NCBI GenBank assembly: GCA_024226555.1
Contig: JAAELO010000756.1
Coordinates: 1 to 64,000, forward strand
Origin: Desulfobacterales bacterium
GTDB lineage: Bacteria; Desulfobacterota; Desulfobacteria; Desulfobacterales; JAAELO01
Length of the DNA: 64,000 bases
Direction: 5' to 3'
Shown: positions 32,881 to 40,851 of the stretch, one piece after another
Numbering within the stretch: position 1 is the stretch's first letter
Layout: each line of letters starts with the position of its first letter
Translations under genes and position numbers: made by a program
Notes under the pieces: model-generated
What the model saw: the letters and a program-made list of their open reading frames with translations, nothing else
The model's database searches: none
What the model was told of the DNA's origin: nothing

Positions 32881-32965
32881 GAGGATTAGAAGTTGTTTCC
32901 TTCTTAATATTTGCAGGTTCGACTCCTGCCATGTATGTGGTGAAAATAACAAGTTCAATTTCCTT
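32881..32965 (+). pseudogene. Decayed permuted tRNA
   Basis: The scaffold is intact: GAGGATTA 32881-32888, arm GAAGTTGT, TTCCTTCT, return arm ACAAGTTC (32949-32956, one mismatch) and tail AATTTCCTT. Inside, only a T-arm (GCAGG-TTCGACT-CCTGC, 32913-32929) and part of an acceptor remain; anticodon and D arms are gone. A MITE begins at 32968, directly after the tail. Confidence 0.75.
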
Positions 32966-32967
32966 AA

Positions 32968-33097
32968 GGGAACCTCTAATAATTAGAATATTTGATGAAA
33001 AACAAGGCATAACAAAAAATAACGGGTTGATTTTACTACAGTTTTATTTTTGATATAACGATGTGTTTCGCAAAAAGATCAGTTATTAGAGGTTCCC
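32968..33097. repeat. MITE copy N
   Basis: GGGAACCTCTAATAATTAG and CAGTTATTAGAGGTTCCC are the ends. It is about 90 percent identical by eye to the next copy at 33267, so both are recent. Confidence 0.85.
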
Positions 33098-33266
33098 ATA
33101 AGTTAACTAAGGCATTCTTTTTGGTGCGAAAAAGTTATTTTTAAGGCCGAAGATGATGTAATGCTAAGTTGTTCTCAAAAAGATTGAATATGCCCTATTT
33201 ACATTTTTCTTGCATTATTAATAAGTTAAAGTTAAAATTAGGACTAATTTTATTGAAATAACTCAA

Positions 33267-33394
33267 GGGAACCTCTAATAATTAGAATATTTGATGAAAA
33301 ACAAGGCATAACAAAAAACAACGGGTTGATTTTACTACAGTTTTATTTTTGTTATATCTGTGTTTAGCAAAAAGATCAGTTATTAGAAATTCCC
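33267..33394. repeat. MITE copy O
   Basis: It has the same ends and interior (ATATTTGATGAAAAACAAGGC, GGGTTGATTTTACTACAG in separate blocks) as copy N, with a slightly altered right end (TTATTAGAAATTCCC). The space between copies N and O (33098-33266) has no gene. Confidence 0.85.
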
Positions 33395-33516
33395 TCAATT
33401 CTAAAAAATATTACTTTCCTGTTTCTGGTTTGCATCTTTAGTTTATAGAACTGATTTTTTAGTTTTTAGATTCCCGATATAGATTCAATTTTAACCTTAA
33501 AAATCTGGAGTAAACT

Positions 33517-34320
33517 ATGAAAAGTAGATTAATTATCACACTGACTATTCTATTCACTATATCTGTTATTTTTGTTGCAAATCCTATTGCTGCTGATGCC
33601 AAAACCCTGCTTATCGGAATTGATGTTCAGGATAATTTCCCCTCCATAGGACCTACTGGTACAGAAAATGGTTTAAACCCGGGAATTTTCATAGAAGAGA
33701 TGCGATATATTGAAAAAAAGGCAAATATAAATTTTAAGTATAAACGTATACCATGGAAGAAGTGTCTGATTAACCTGAAAAGAGGAAAATTAGATGGTGT
33801 CGTCTGCGGGAGTTATAAAAAAGAAAGAGGTGTATTTCCGATGACAAGTGCTGGTAAACCAGATTCAAAAAGGCGATTTTCAGATTCAAGTTATTATTTA
33901 TATGTGAAAAAAGATTCCGATCTTAAATGGAATGGGAAAAAATTTAATAAAAGGAATATTCGTATTGGTGCACAACTAGGGTTTTCAATTGTAGCTGTCC
34001 TAAAAAAATTAGGTGTTAGGGTAGATGAAGTAACTTCCATAAAAATAAATTTTAGAAAACTTATGAAGGGTCGTATTATTGGACTTGCTGCCCATGAAGA
34101 TTCGGGCGATGCTGCAATGGTAGACTACAGCAATGTAAAGAAACTTAAAATACCTCTAAAAACAAAATCTTACTATTTTATAATGTCACACCAGATTTTT
34201 AAATCAAATCCAAAACTTGTTAATAAAATCTGGAAAGCATGTGCAACTTTACAAGGGAAAAAACTTAAAAAAATGAAAGCTAAATACAGAGGAAAAAAAG
34301 GCTGGGCAGATTTGAAATAA
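33517..34320 (+). CDS. Periplasmic substrate-binding protein (SBP_bac_3)
   Basis: A 267-residue protein with a signal peptide (MKSRLIITLTILFTISVIFV, cleavage near AAADA). The mature part is a two-lobe SBP_bac_3 domain: FIEEMRYIEKKANINFKYKRIPWKKCLINLKRGKLDGVVCGSYKKERG in the first lobe and NIRIGAQLGFSIVAVLKKLG in the second. Orphan proteins of this type without an ABC permease are common in environmental deltaproteobacteria and may feed sensor proteins. GGAG precedes the ATG at a good distance. The next 320 bp are unusual in composition and hold no convincing gene. Confidence 0.85.
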   Translation: MKSRLIITLTILFTISVIFVANPIAADAKTLLIGIDVQDNFPSIGPTGTENGLNPGIFIEEMRYIEKKANINFKYKRIPWKKCLINLKRGKLDGVVCGSYKKERGVFPMTSAGKPDSKRRFSDSSYYLYVKKDSDLKWNGKKFNKRNIRIGAQLGFSIVAVLKKLGVRVDEVTSIKINFRKLMKGRIIGLAAHEDSGDAAMVDYSNVKKLKIPLKTKSYYFIMSHQIFKSNPKLVNKIWKACATLQGKKLKKMKAKYRGKKGWADLK

Positions 34321-34642
34321 GATTAATTTTGAATTGAAAAGGATATTGTAGATCTGCTCCTTTTCTTTAAGAGTGTATAAGAGCAGATCGTTACCGAAGA
34401 TCCCATTGTACCCTGGTGGTTCAGAATTGTCATTTACTGCCTTTTGGCACTCGAACAAGGATACACAATATCTGTTGAAGATCCCCTACTTAGCAAAATC
34501 TGTTAACAAGGTTCTGCTGATGAACTCCGATGTTCTGCCTGAACGGGAAATAGCGGAGACTTTCAGTCTGGTTCAGGGACATACGGTTATTTTGGAATAT
34601 GGCTTGTCAGGGCTGTTTTGCATGAGGGAATGAGGATATCTG
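34321..34642. other. Atypical-composition spacer with a possible gene remnant
   Basis: GATCTGCTC and GAGCAGATC (34351-34388) form a perfect 9-bp inverted repeat with a 20-nt loop. Beyond it the sequence is richer in G+C than its surroundings. An 86-codon frame (34373-34633) and a second frame with PWWFRIVIYCLLALEQ interrupted by stops look like remnants of a foreign gene. I cannot assign either. Confidence 0.35.
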
Positions 34643-35401
34643 ATGCTGCAAAAAATAACGAAGTTCACCATCATCTTAATATTTTTGAACATGGTCGTGA
34701 ATGCTCAGGAATGTAAGGTCCTTCGGGTTGCCGGAGCAAATGGGTGGTTACCCATGTCATTTACAGATCCTTCCACCGGTAAACCCGTCGGTGTGGCCTA
34801 TGATTTCGCCAGACTCGTTGGAAAGAAACTCAAGCGTGCTGTAGTAATCCGAAACGAACTGCCCTTTAGGCGGATTCTGAAGTATCTTGAAGACGGAGAG
34901 CTTGATATATGCGTCTCGTTATATTGGAATGAAGAACGTGCTGCAAAATATCTCTTTACCGAGCCATATTTTGTGAATCAAACGCGCGTATGGGTTGTCA
35001 AAGGCAAGGAGTTTCCTTTTAAGACATTTGACGACCTGATTGGGCGTGTTGGTGGGATTCCGGCTGGTGGTAGTCTTGGAGCAAAATTCGATGCATTTGC
35101 GAAAGCTCATAATTTAAAGTTAGAAGAAGTCAAAACCAAAAAGCAACGGTTTTTTAAAATGTTGCGGGGCCGAACGGATTATCTTCTTCAAGACTATTAT
35201 GATGGGTTAACATTTCTCAAGCACCATGGGTTACAAGATCAATTTGTGGCCTTAGATCGTCCGCTTTCTGAGAATAAGGTGTATTTTGCAGTGTCACGTA
35301 AATCACCCTGTGCCGATCTGCTTCCTCAGATTAATTACATCATTAAGAAAGCGAAGCAGGACGGTATCATCCAGGCTCTTATTAAGAAATATACCAGGTG
35401 A
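34643..35401 (+). CDS. Periplasmic substrate-binding protein (SBP_bac_3), foreign composition
   Basis: A 252-residue protein with a signal peptide (MLQKITKFTIILIFLNMVVNA) and a complete SBP_bac_3 domain: KVLRVAGANGWLPMSF, VGVAYDFARLVGKKL, LEDGELDICVSLYWNEERA, then GGIPAGGSLGAKFD in the second lobe. It binds an amino acid or similar small solute. The codon use and G+C are clearly higher than in the neighbouring genes, which suggests recent transfer together with the spacer just upstream. It has no transporter partner. Confidence 0.85.
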   Translation: MLQKITKFTIILIFLNMVVNAQECKVLRVAGANGWLPMSFTDPSTGKPVGVAYDFARLVGKKLKRAVVIRNELPFRRILKYLEDGELDICVSLYWNEERAAKYLFTEPYFVNQTRVWVVKGKEFPFKTFDDLIGRVGGIPAGGSLGAKFDAFAKAHNLKLEEVKTKKQRFFKMLRGRTDYLLQDYYDGLTFLKHHGLQDQFVALDRPLSENKVYFAVSRKSPCADLLPQINYIIKKAKQDGIIQALIKKYTR

Positions 35402-35498
35402 TCATGAGAAGGCATTGAACTACTTAAGGATTCTTCACAAAAAAAGAACTGTTGTATGTTTATAAAATTAAAACTTATTTTATAAACGAATCTGCCCG

Positions 35499-36296
35499 TT
35501 ATTTTTTTATTCCAATAACAGGTAGGCGGTTTGGCTTCTGGTCCAACCATTTTTTAAAAACATTCTGATAAAAGCCTTCTTTGACGAGCTTCTGAATGAT
35601 TATGTCATATTGTTCAGCAAGCTCATGACCGATTGGTGATTTTTTGCTGAAAGCGATGTAGCCGTTATATCCTTTATTAAATGGTTTTTTGTTAATAACA
35701 ATATTATCTGTCAGCTTATTTTTTTTCATTAAATGACAGCCAACAATATAATCAATAATTATAGCATCAACTCTTTTCATATCAAGTTTTTTAAGATTTT
35801 GTATATCTTTGGTTACCAAATCAAATTCAAATATTTTAGACTCTAAAAATTCTTTTGGATATGAAAAGCCTTGTATTCCACCAATGTTTAATCCTTTTAT
35901 ATCATTTGGGCTTCCATTAAAATCAATTTCAGGGGTGTCTTTATGACGAAAAATTGCAAGAAGTTCAACATTGTAATCATATTTAGGATACCATAAAAAT
36001 TCATCTCTTTCCGGTTTATACCAAATGGAGATAATACCGTCTGCTTTCCCATTACGAACCTCATCAATAGCCCGTTTCCATGGGCGAATAACGTGCTTAT
36101 ACTTATAACCCATTCTTTTGAAAAGTTCTGTTAATATATCAATTCTCATACCTTTAATTTTACCATTATCTCTGAAGTTGTGTGGTTCGTACTCTGCACT
36201 GACTATAGTAACAGTTTGTTGAGCAATTGCGATATTAGAACTCAGGAAAATTGTACACATTATAATTAACATTGAGAAATTTAAATTCATTGACAT
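35499..36296 (-). CDS. Periplasmic substrate-binding protein (SBP_bac_3)
   Basis: A 265-residue protein with a signal peptide (MNLNFSMLIIMCTIFLSSNI from the second Met). The SBP_bac_3 fold is clear: VTIVSAEYEPHNFRDNGKIKGMRIDILTELFKRMGY, IDEVRNGKADGIISIWYKPERD, LNIGGIQGFSYPKEF and KKSPIGHELAEQYD. It is convergent with the previous gene. It is the third such protein within 3 kb, though the three differ substantially in sequence. They are therefore paralogues of different origin and not tandem duplicates. Confidence 0.85.
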   Translation of the reverse strand: MSMNLNFSMLIIMCTIFLSSNIAIAQQTVTIVSAEYEPHNFRDNGKIKGMRIDILTELFKRMGYKYKHVIRPWKRAIDEVRNGKADGIISIWYKPERDEFLWYPKYDYNVELLAIFRHKDTPEIDFNGSPNDIKGLNIGGIQGFSYPKEFLESKIFEFDLVTKDIQNLKKLDMKRVDAIIIDYIVGCHLMKKNKLTDNIVINKKPFNKGYNGYIAFSKKSPIGHELAEQYDIIIQKLVKEGFYQNVFKKWLDQKPNRLPVIGIKK

Positions 36297-36686
36297 ATAG
36301 ATTACTCCTTAAAAATTATTTGCTCTTTTGAATGAATGCCTGACACAGGGGGATTTCGTGTTAGTGGAACCATTGGGAGCTCTCCAACACTTAATTGATC
36401 AAAAAAATAAGTATTCTTCTGCATTTTTAAACTCAAATAGGGAATCCCTAAAGAGTATTTTATCTAAACTATAATTTTCATTCTATTGTAATTCAAATTA
36501 GTATGCCAAAATTCATAAGAAATAAGGTTTAGTTTATCATGTTGTATTATGTGGAATAAAGACATTTTTAAAAAAATAATATCTCACAAAAGGATACAGT
36601 GAGACATAAATAAGACAGTATCTTTTAATAGCTTCAAGCCATTCTCTCAATTACCCCATGGTAATTGATTATAGGTTCCCCTTCCC
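36297..36686. other. Intergenic region without recognisable genes
   Basis: It contains a solo MITE-like end (GGGAATCCCTAAAG near 36439) and short direct repeats around ATGGGTAATTGATTATA at 36657-36705. No ORF of interest. Confidence 0.4.
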
Positions 36687-37205
36687 TTATGGGTAATTGA
36701 TTATAAATTTGGTAACTCCAGGTGTTTTTATTCCTTTAAGAGGTAAAGACTCATAGTATGTATTATACTTGATGCCACAGAATGATATAATATGCATTGG
36801 GAATAATGTTCTTATTCCGAGTATAGTTGAAATTTCTTTTTCATCATCATCATCAAAAAATGAAAAGTTTATAAGATGCCATTGTTTACCAAAGTAGACT
36901 CCGAGAGAATGAGCCTCATTGTTCATGACAAATAGAAATGCTGGTAGATAATCGTTTGAACACATACTGACTTTCGCCTTATAATACGTATAATCATAAG
37001 GAGAAGTTTTTAAGAAATTTATTACTGGTATTAAAAAATCTGATGAATAATATACTCTGTATAGCTCTTCATGTACAAGCAGTGAATGAAACCCATCATT
37101 TATCATCCTGTTAGCATCTTCCGGGTCACTATACTCAGCCCATACAGGATGAATGTCAAATAACCCGGGGTCTATGTCGTTATAATGTATAAGTCTTAAT
37201 TTCAT
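36687..37205 (-). CDS. Hypothetical protein, 172 residues
   Basis: A soluble protein rich in Tyr, Phe and Asp, with an acidic run (FFDDDDEKE). It begins MKLRLIHYNDIDPGLFDIHPVW. I do not recognise the family. The ATG is preceded by AT-rich sequence without a strong ribosome-binding site. It lies alone between two intergenic regions. It is likely to be a real gene, because its length and codon use match its neighbours. Confidence 0.6.
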   Translation of the reverse strand: MKLRLIHYNDIDPGLFDIHPVWAEYSDPEDANRMINDGFHSLLVHEELYRVYYSSDFLIPVINFLKTSPYDYTYYKAKVSMCSNDYLPAFLFVMNNEAHSLGVYFGKQWHLINFSFFDDDDEKEISTILGIRTLFPMHIISFCGIKYNTYYESLPLKGIKTPGVTKFIINYP

Positions 37206-37634
37206 AAATATAATACTTTGATTCGTTAAACAATTTACATCTCTAACAAAGCTGTCATAGGTCTCCAGAGAGTTAATTACATTTTAACAAGCGCAGGGTA
37301 TTTTCAACTGAATTTTGTACTATCAGTGGTCTATATTCATTGCCAGATAAACTGAAATTTAATGTAAAATTAGTATGATTCTATCATAAATACCTGTATT
37401 CGTAACTATAAAATAGTTAATAGTTAGTGGTTTAATTAAATTCAATGTGACCTGATAGGTCTAAACAGATCAAACTTTGTTGATATGGATCTGGAACAAG
37501 AGTGCTTAATTTAAAAGGAAATTAAATTAATACAGTTTAAAAAAACAATTAGATTCATTGAATTTTAAAATTCACAGCAGGTTTATGTTTTGTAAGAACC
37601 ATATGTAAAGCAACTATCTCAAAATATATTTAGC

Positions 37635-37663
37635 TTGACAATAATTAGCATGCTAAATATAAT
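37635..37663 (+). promoter_or_regulatory. Consensus sigma-70 promoter overlapping a palindromic operator
   Basis: TTGACA (37635-37640) and TATAAT (37658-37663) are both perfect consensus, with a 17-bp spacer. The spacer holds the perfect palindrome TTAGCATGCTAA (37645-37656). A MarR-type dimer bound there would block polymerase, so this is the likely autoregulatory operator of the MarR gene and the downstream dehydratase genes. Confidence 0.75.
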
Positions 37664-37690
37664 CATCCTAAATATTGAGATGGAGATTTT

Positions 37691-38110
37691 ATGAAAAAAA
37701 ACAGACGACTGGTATTTTTAAATTTAACAGCACAGCATTTATTAAAGAACCACCTGATAAATGCTTTTATAAATGATGGAGTTGAAATTACACCAGCCCA
37801 TACGGGGATTTTATTCTCTCTTTTAGAGGGGCAAAAATCCATGAATGATTTAAGCGAACTATTGAATGTTAAGAATTCAACAATCACAGGTTTGGTGGAT
37901 AGGCTGGAAAAAAAGGGTTTTGTTAAAAGGGTTTCAGACCCTAAGGATAGAAGAAAATGGAATATCGTAATAACTGATTCAGGAACAATCGAAATAAAAA
38001 AAGCTTCTAAAGTTATAAGCAGTATAAATAATGAAATTTGTGAAGGGTATACAGATGATGAGTTAGACTCTTTTACAAAGATTCTTAAAGGGATGATAGA
38101 TAAATTTTGA
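37691..38110 (+). CDS. MarR-family transcriptional regulator
   Basis: A 139-residue winged-helix protein. The MarR core is visible: VEITPAHTGILFSLLEG, MNDLSELLNVKNSTITGLVDRLEKKGFVKRVSDPKDRRKWNIVITDSG (recognition helix, wing with D-x-DRR), and a C-terminal dimerisation helix. MarR proteins release DNA on binding aromatic or acyl-CoA ligands. It is divergent from nothing, lies directly upstream of a 2-hydroxyacyl-CoA dehydratase cluster and has a perfect promoter with a palindrome in its spacer, so it probably represses itself and the cluster. Confidence 0.9.
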   Translation: MKKNRRLVFLNLTAQHLLKNHLINAFINDGVEITPAHTGILFSLLEGQKSMNDLSELLNVKNSTITGLVDRLEKKGFVKRVSDPKDRRKWNIVITDSGTIEIKKASKVISSINNEICEGYTDDELDSFTKILKGMIDKF

Positions 38111-38143
38111 TTAAATAGTTATTTACAAAGAGGAGGTCATTTG

Positions 38144-39190
38144 ATGCCTGAAAACAGGAGTAAAATTGGAATAACATGTGCTTATGCTCCAATTCAGATT
38201 ATTCACGCTGCCGGATTTACCCCGTATAGAATATTGCCTGCCACAGATTCAAAAGACCAGGCAGGACAAATACTCCATGATAATATATGTCCCCATGTAA
38301 AAATGATTTTAGACAGAGTATTAGGTTCAGATATTCCGGAACTTAGCGGAACTTTGTTTATAAACAGTTGTGATTCGATGAGAAGGCTTGCAGGAGCATA
38401 TCGAAAAACAAAACCAGAAGCTAAAAATATTACAGTTGATCTTCCATCATCTGTAACTCAGACCTCTGTTACATATCTTGCGGACCAGTATAAGAAGATT
38501 GCAAAGGTTCTTGAAGAGTGGGGCTCCCATGAAATCACAGAAAAAAGACTTTTAGATAGTATACAAATATACAATGAACTAAAAAATCTTACACAAAAGT
38601 TGCAACTGTTCTTTAATGAAAACAAAATAAAAGATGCAAACAGAAAAATGCAGGGGGTATACAACCTCACATTAACCCATGATCCTGAAATAGTAATCGA
38701 AGCGATAAAAGAATTATTAACCATTGATGAAGGTGAAACATCCAATTCAGTTCCTGTATTTCTTTTTGGTAATGTACTGCCTGACGAAGAGTTATTTAAC
38801 CTTTTTGATGATTGTGGCGCTCAGATTGTCGATGACGACCTTTGTACAGGATCACGTTATATCTCAGAAATAAAACTGACAGGTTCTGATATTTTCAGTG
38901 ATATCGCAGAAAGCACTCTACTTAGTCCTCCCTGTGCAAGAACATTTGATCCTAATAACCCTGGTGCTATGGCAAAAAATATTTTTGACAGAGCTGGTAG
39001 CGTAAATGCAAAAGGGGTAGTTGGATATACTCTGAAATTCTGCGATCCATATCTTGCCAGAATACCGGAAATAAGGTCCGTTTTAAAAAGAGAAAAGATT
39101 CCATTTCTGCAACTTGAAGGAGATGGAAGATCCGGGACTATTGGGCAACAATTGACAAGAATAGAAGCTTTTATAGAGATGTTGAGGTGA
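38144..39190 (+). CDS. 2-hydroxyacyl-CoA dehydratase subunit (D-component)
   Basis: A 348-residue subunit of the HgdB/FldC/BcrB-like family. Two such subunits carry a [4Fe-4S] cluster each and perform radical dehydration of a 2-hydroxyacyl-CoA, or reduction of an arene-CoA, after one-electron activation. Family signs are IGITCAYAPIQIIHAAGFTPYRI, NSCDSMRRL, GSRYISEI, FCDPYLARIPEIRSVLKREKIPFLQLEGDGRSGTIGQQLTRIEAFIEML. Cys residues near 72 and in CDPY are probable ligands. The ATG at 38144 follows GAGGAGG. It is 31 bases after the MarR gene and five bases before the sister subunit. Confidence 0.85.
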   Translation: MPENRSKIGITCAYAPIQIIHAAGFTPYRILPATDSKDQAGQILHDNICPHVKMILDRVLGSDIPELSGTLFINSCDSMRRLAGAYRKTKPEAKNITVDLPSSVTQTSVTYLADQYKKIAKVLEEWGSHEITEKRLLDSIQIYNELKNLTQKLQLFFNENKIKDANRKMQGVYNLTLTHDPEIVIEAIKELLTIDEGETSNSVPVFLFGNVLPDEELFNLFDDCGAQIVDDDLCTGSRYISEIKLTGSDIFSDIAESTLLSPPCARTFDPNNPGAMAKNIFDRAGSVNAKGVVGYTLKFCDPYLARIPEIRSVLKREKIPFLQLEGDGRSGTIGQQLTRIEAFIEMLR

Positions 39191-39194
39191 TGAT

Positions 39195-40400
39195 ATGCTT
39201 GAATATTATACAGAACTTGAAAATGGCTTAAGTAAAGCAATTAGTGGAAGTAATAAAACGAATGCCCGGAAAAAATTTGCTCTTGAAATGACTAAGCTCG
39301 GTAGAGACCTTTACTCCGGTGAAAAAAAAGTATCCTGGTGCGGGTTTACAGCCCCGTTTGATATCCTTAATACTTTTGGTGTTACATCTTGTTTTGTTGA
39401 GTATAATGGTGCCATCTTAGCATCTATCGATAAAGCAAACGACTATCTAAACGACTCAGAGCAAGCAGGATATGCAGTTGATTCCTGTGCATTCCACAAA
39501 TCGGTCTTTGGTGGAGTAATGAAAGGAACTATGCCTGTTCCTGATTTTATTGTTGGAACAACAACGCCTTGTGTTGCAGGCCTTGCAGTTCTTGAGAATA
39601 TGGCGAGAGTCTATAAAAAACCATTCTTTGTTTTGAACATTCCTGAAACAGATACTATAGATAACGTTCAATATCTTAAAAATCAACTAACTGAGATGAT
39701 AGATTTTGCATCACAGCACTCTGGAGTTAAATTTGATTTTGATAAATTTAAAGAATCCATTAAGCTGACAAATAAAGCCAGAGAGATAATGGTAAAAATA
39801 TTTGATTTAGCAAAATCTACCCCTTCTCCTGTTAATAATAAACTGTTAAAAGATTTTGGTATAATTCTTCCTCTTTTCTTTGGTACAGAGAAAGGAGTTG
39901 AACTTTGCAATGCTTTCTATAATGAGTTTAAGAACACTGTTAGAGAAGGGGTTTTCAGAGAAGAGAAAATTAAACTACTATGGATTCAAACAAGGATCCA
40001 ATTCAGGTACAATCTGGAGAAAATATTAGAGGAGAATTTTGGAGCTAAAATAGTAGTTGATGAACTGAATATGATCAACTGGGATCCTATTGATCCTGAA
40101 AACCCTTTGGAATCTATAGCTTTGAGGATGATAAAACATCCATACAGTACCACCATTGAAAACAGGGTAAAAAAGCTGCAGGACCTTTCAAAAGAGTATG
40201 GAGTAGATGGAGCGATTAATCCATGTCACTGGGGGTGTCGTCAGGGAACTGGAGCAAGAGGATTAATTTCAGGTGGTTTAAAAGAGGCTGGAGTTCCTGT
40301 TTTAAACCTTGAGATAGATTGTGTGGATACCAGGAATTTAGCCGAGGGGCAGCTAATGACGAGAATAGAAGCGTTCATGGAAATGCTTTTGGAAAAGTAA
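39195..40400 (+). CDS. 2-hydroxyacyl-CoA dehydratase subunit (second D-component)
   Basis: A 401-residue partner of the preceding gene. Typical elements are VSWCGFTAPFDILNTFGV, DSCAFHKSVFGG, the LNIPETD segment, PCHWGCRQGTGARGL and the end LNLEIDCVDTRNLAEGQLMTRIEAFMEML. The heterodimer would be activated by the ATPase encoded 450 bp downstream. Substrate candidates are 2-hydroxyglutaryl-, phenyllactyl- or lactyl-CoA, or an aromatic acyl-CoA; none can be chosen from the sequence. The GATG overlap context suggests coupled translation. Confidence 0.87.
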   Translation: MLEYYTELENGLSKAISGSNKTNARKKFALEMTKLGRDLYSGEKKVSWCGFTAPFDILNTFGVTSCFVEYNGAILASIDKANDYLNDSEQAGYAVDSCAFHKSVFGGVMKGTMPVPDFIVGTTTPCVAGLAVLENMARVYKKPFFVLNIPETDTIDNVQYLKNQLTEMIDFASQHSGVKFDFDKFKESIKLTNKAREIMVKIFDLAKSTPSPVNNKLLKDFGIILPLFFGTEKGVELCNAFYNEFKNTVREGVFREEKIKLLWIQTRIQFRYNLEKILEENFGAKIVVDELNMINWDPIDPENPLESIALRMIKHPYSTTIENRVKKLQDLSKEYGVDGAINPCHWGCRQGTGARGLISGGLKEAGVPVLNLEIDCVDTRNLAEGQLMTRIEAFMEMLLEK

Positions 40401-40851
40401 AATTCCTTTATCTACTTCGTTATAAATCCTGATCAGACCTTCGACATACAAAACCGTATGCCGCAAGGCCTGCTCAGAATTTAATGCCTTGTATGCCTTG
40501 TATATAAAGTTTTTTACTTTGCCAATAATAAGCAGAAATTGAAACGAAATGGTTTTTTATGCGATTGAAGACAGAACACTACAGGTTTATCCGTGGATGA
40601 ATGAGCAATTTAAAGTCTGATGCGATTTCAGTATCAGGTTTGGCCACTGGCTGATGTATTAAAATAGAACTTAGAGGTCGCCCGGGGGAATCTATTTAAA
40701 AAATATTCGCTTAGAGGTTTTATAAGTATAAACTAAATATAGGATTAATGACTTTGTTATAATATAGAAATAGAGTTACTTAATATCTATAAAATTTAAA
40801 CTGAAATGTTTTCTATTTTTAGAAACATAAAGCATAAAGGGAATTTAAATC
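40401..40851. other. Intergenic region between the dehydratase and its activator
   Basis: No gene. It contains AT-rich sequence and a few short repeats. It may hold a separate promoter for the activator gene; nothing stands out clearly. Confidence 0.4.

Larger units (their letters stand above)
31457..32965 (+). other. Array of circularly permuted tRNA genes in a conserved RNA scaffold
   Basis: Seven scaffold copies share the plan GAGGAYTA, 8-nt arm, TTCCTTCT, insert, complementary 8-nt arm, RATTTCCTC. In five, the insert is the 3' part of a tRNA followed by its 5' part; one is decayed and one has no tRNA. The arm sequences change between copies but stay complementary (perfect in 32485/32588, 32745/32848 and the empty copy; one mismatch or wobble in 31465, 32198 and 32889; two mismatches in 31769). 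Two linear tRNA-Pro genes lie inside the array. All copies are on the plus strand, in line with the TerD-like gene, with no terminator before it. See the individual entries. Confidence 0.85.

Noticed and set aside
32749-32958. Minus-strand ORF of 69 codons
   Set aside because: It contains SGQDLNLRPVGPK, the usual spurious translation of the antisense strand of tRNA genes.
31457-32965. Normal tRNA genes with introns, the 5' half of one element joining the 3' half of the next
   Set aside because: Acceptor and anticodon stems pair only within an element (for example CTGCTGG with CCAGCAG, GTTGATG with CGTCAAC); neighbouring halves do not match. The order 3' part then 5' part is therefore real.
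31457-32965. Archaeal-type bulge-helix-bulge splicing
   Set aside because: The flanking arms do not form a 4-bp helix with two 3-nt bulges at the anticodon, and the join position varies between copies. Bacteria also lack the archaeal splicing endonuclease.
31457-32965. Permuted group I or group II intron
   Set aside because: The flanks are only about 24 and 17 nt, too small for either intron core, and no P7-like or domain V-like elements are visible.
31457-32965. CRISPR array
   Set aside because: The repeats are bipartite and enclose tRNA sequence; there is no regular repeat-spacer pattern and there are no cas genes.
34373-34633. 86-codon ORF as a gene
   Set aside because: There is no ribosome-binding site or recognisable domain, a competing frame has equally gene-like fragments, and the sequence looks degraded.
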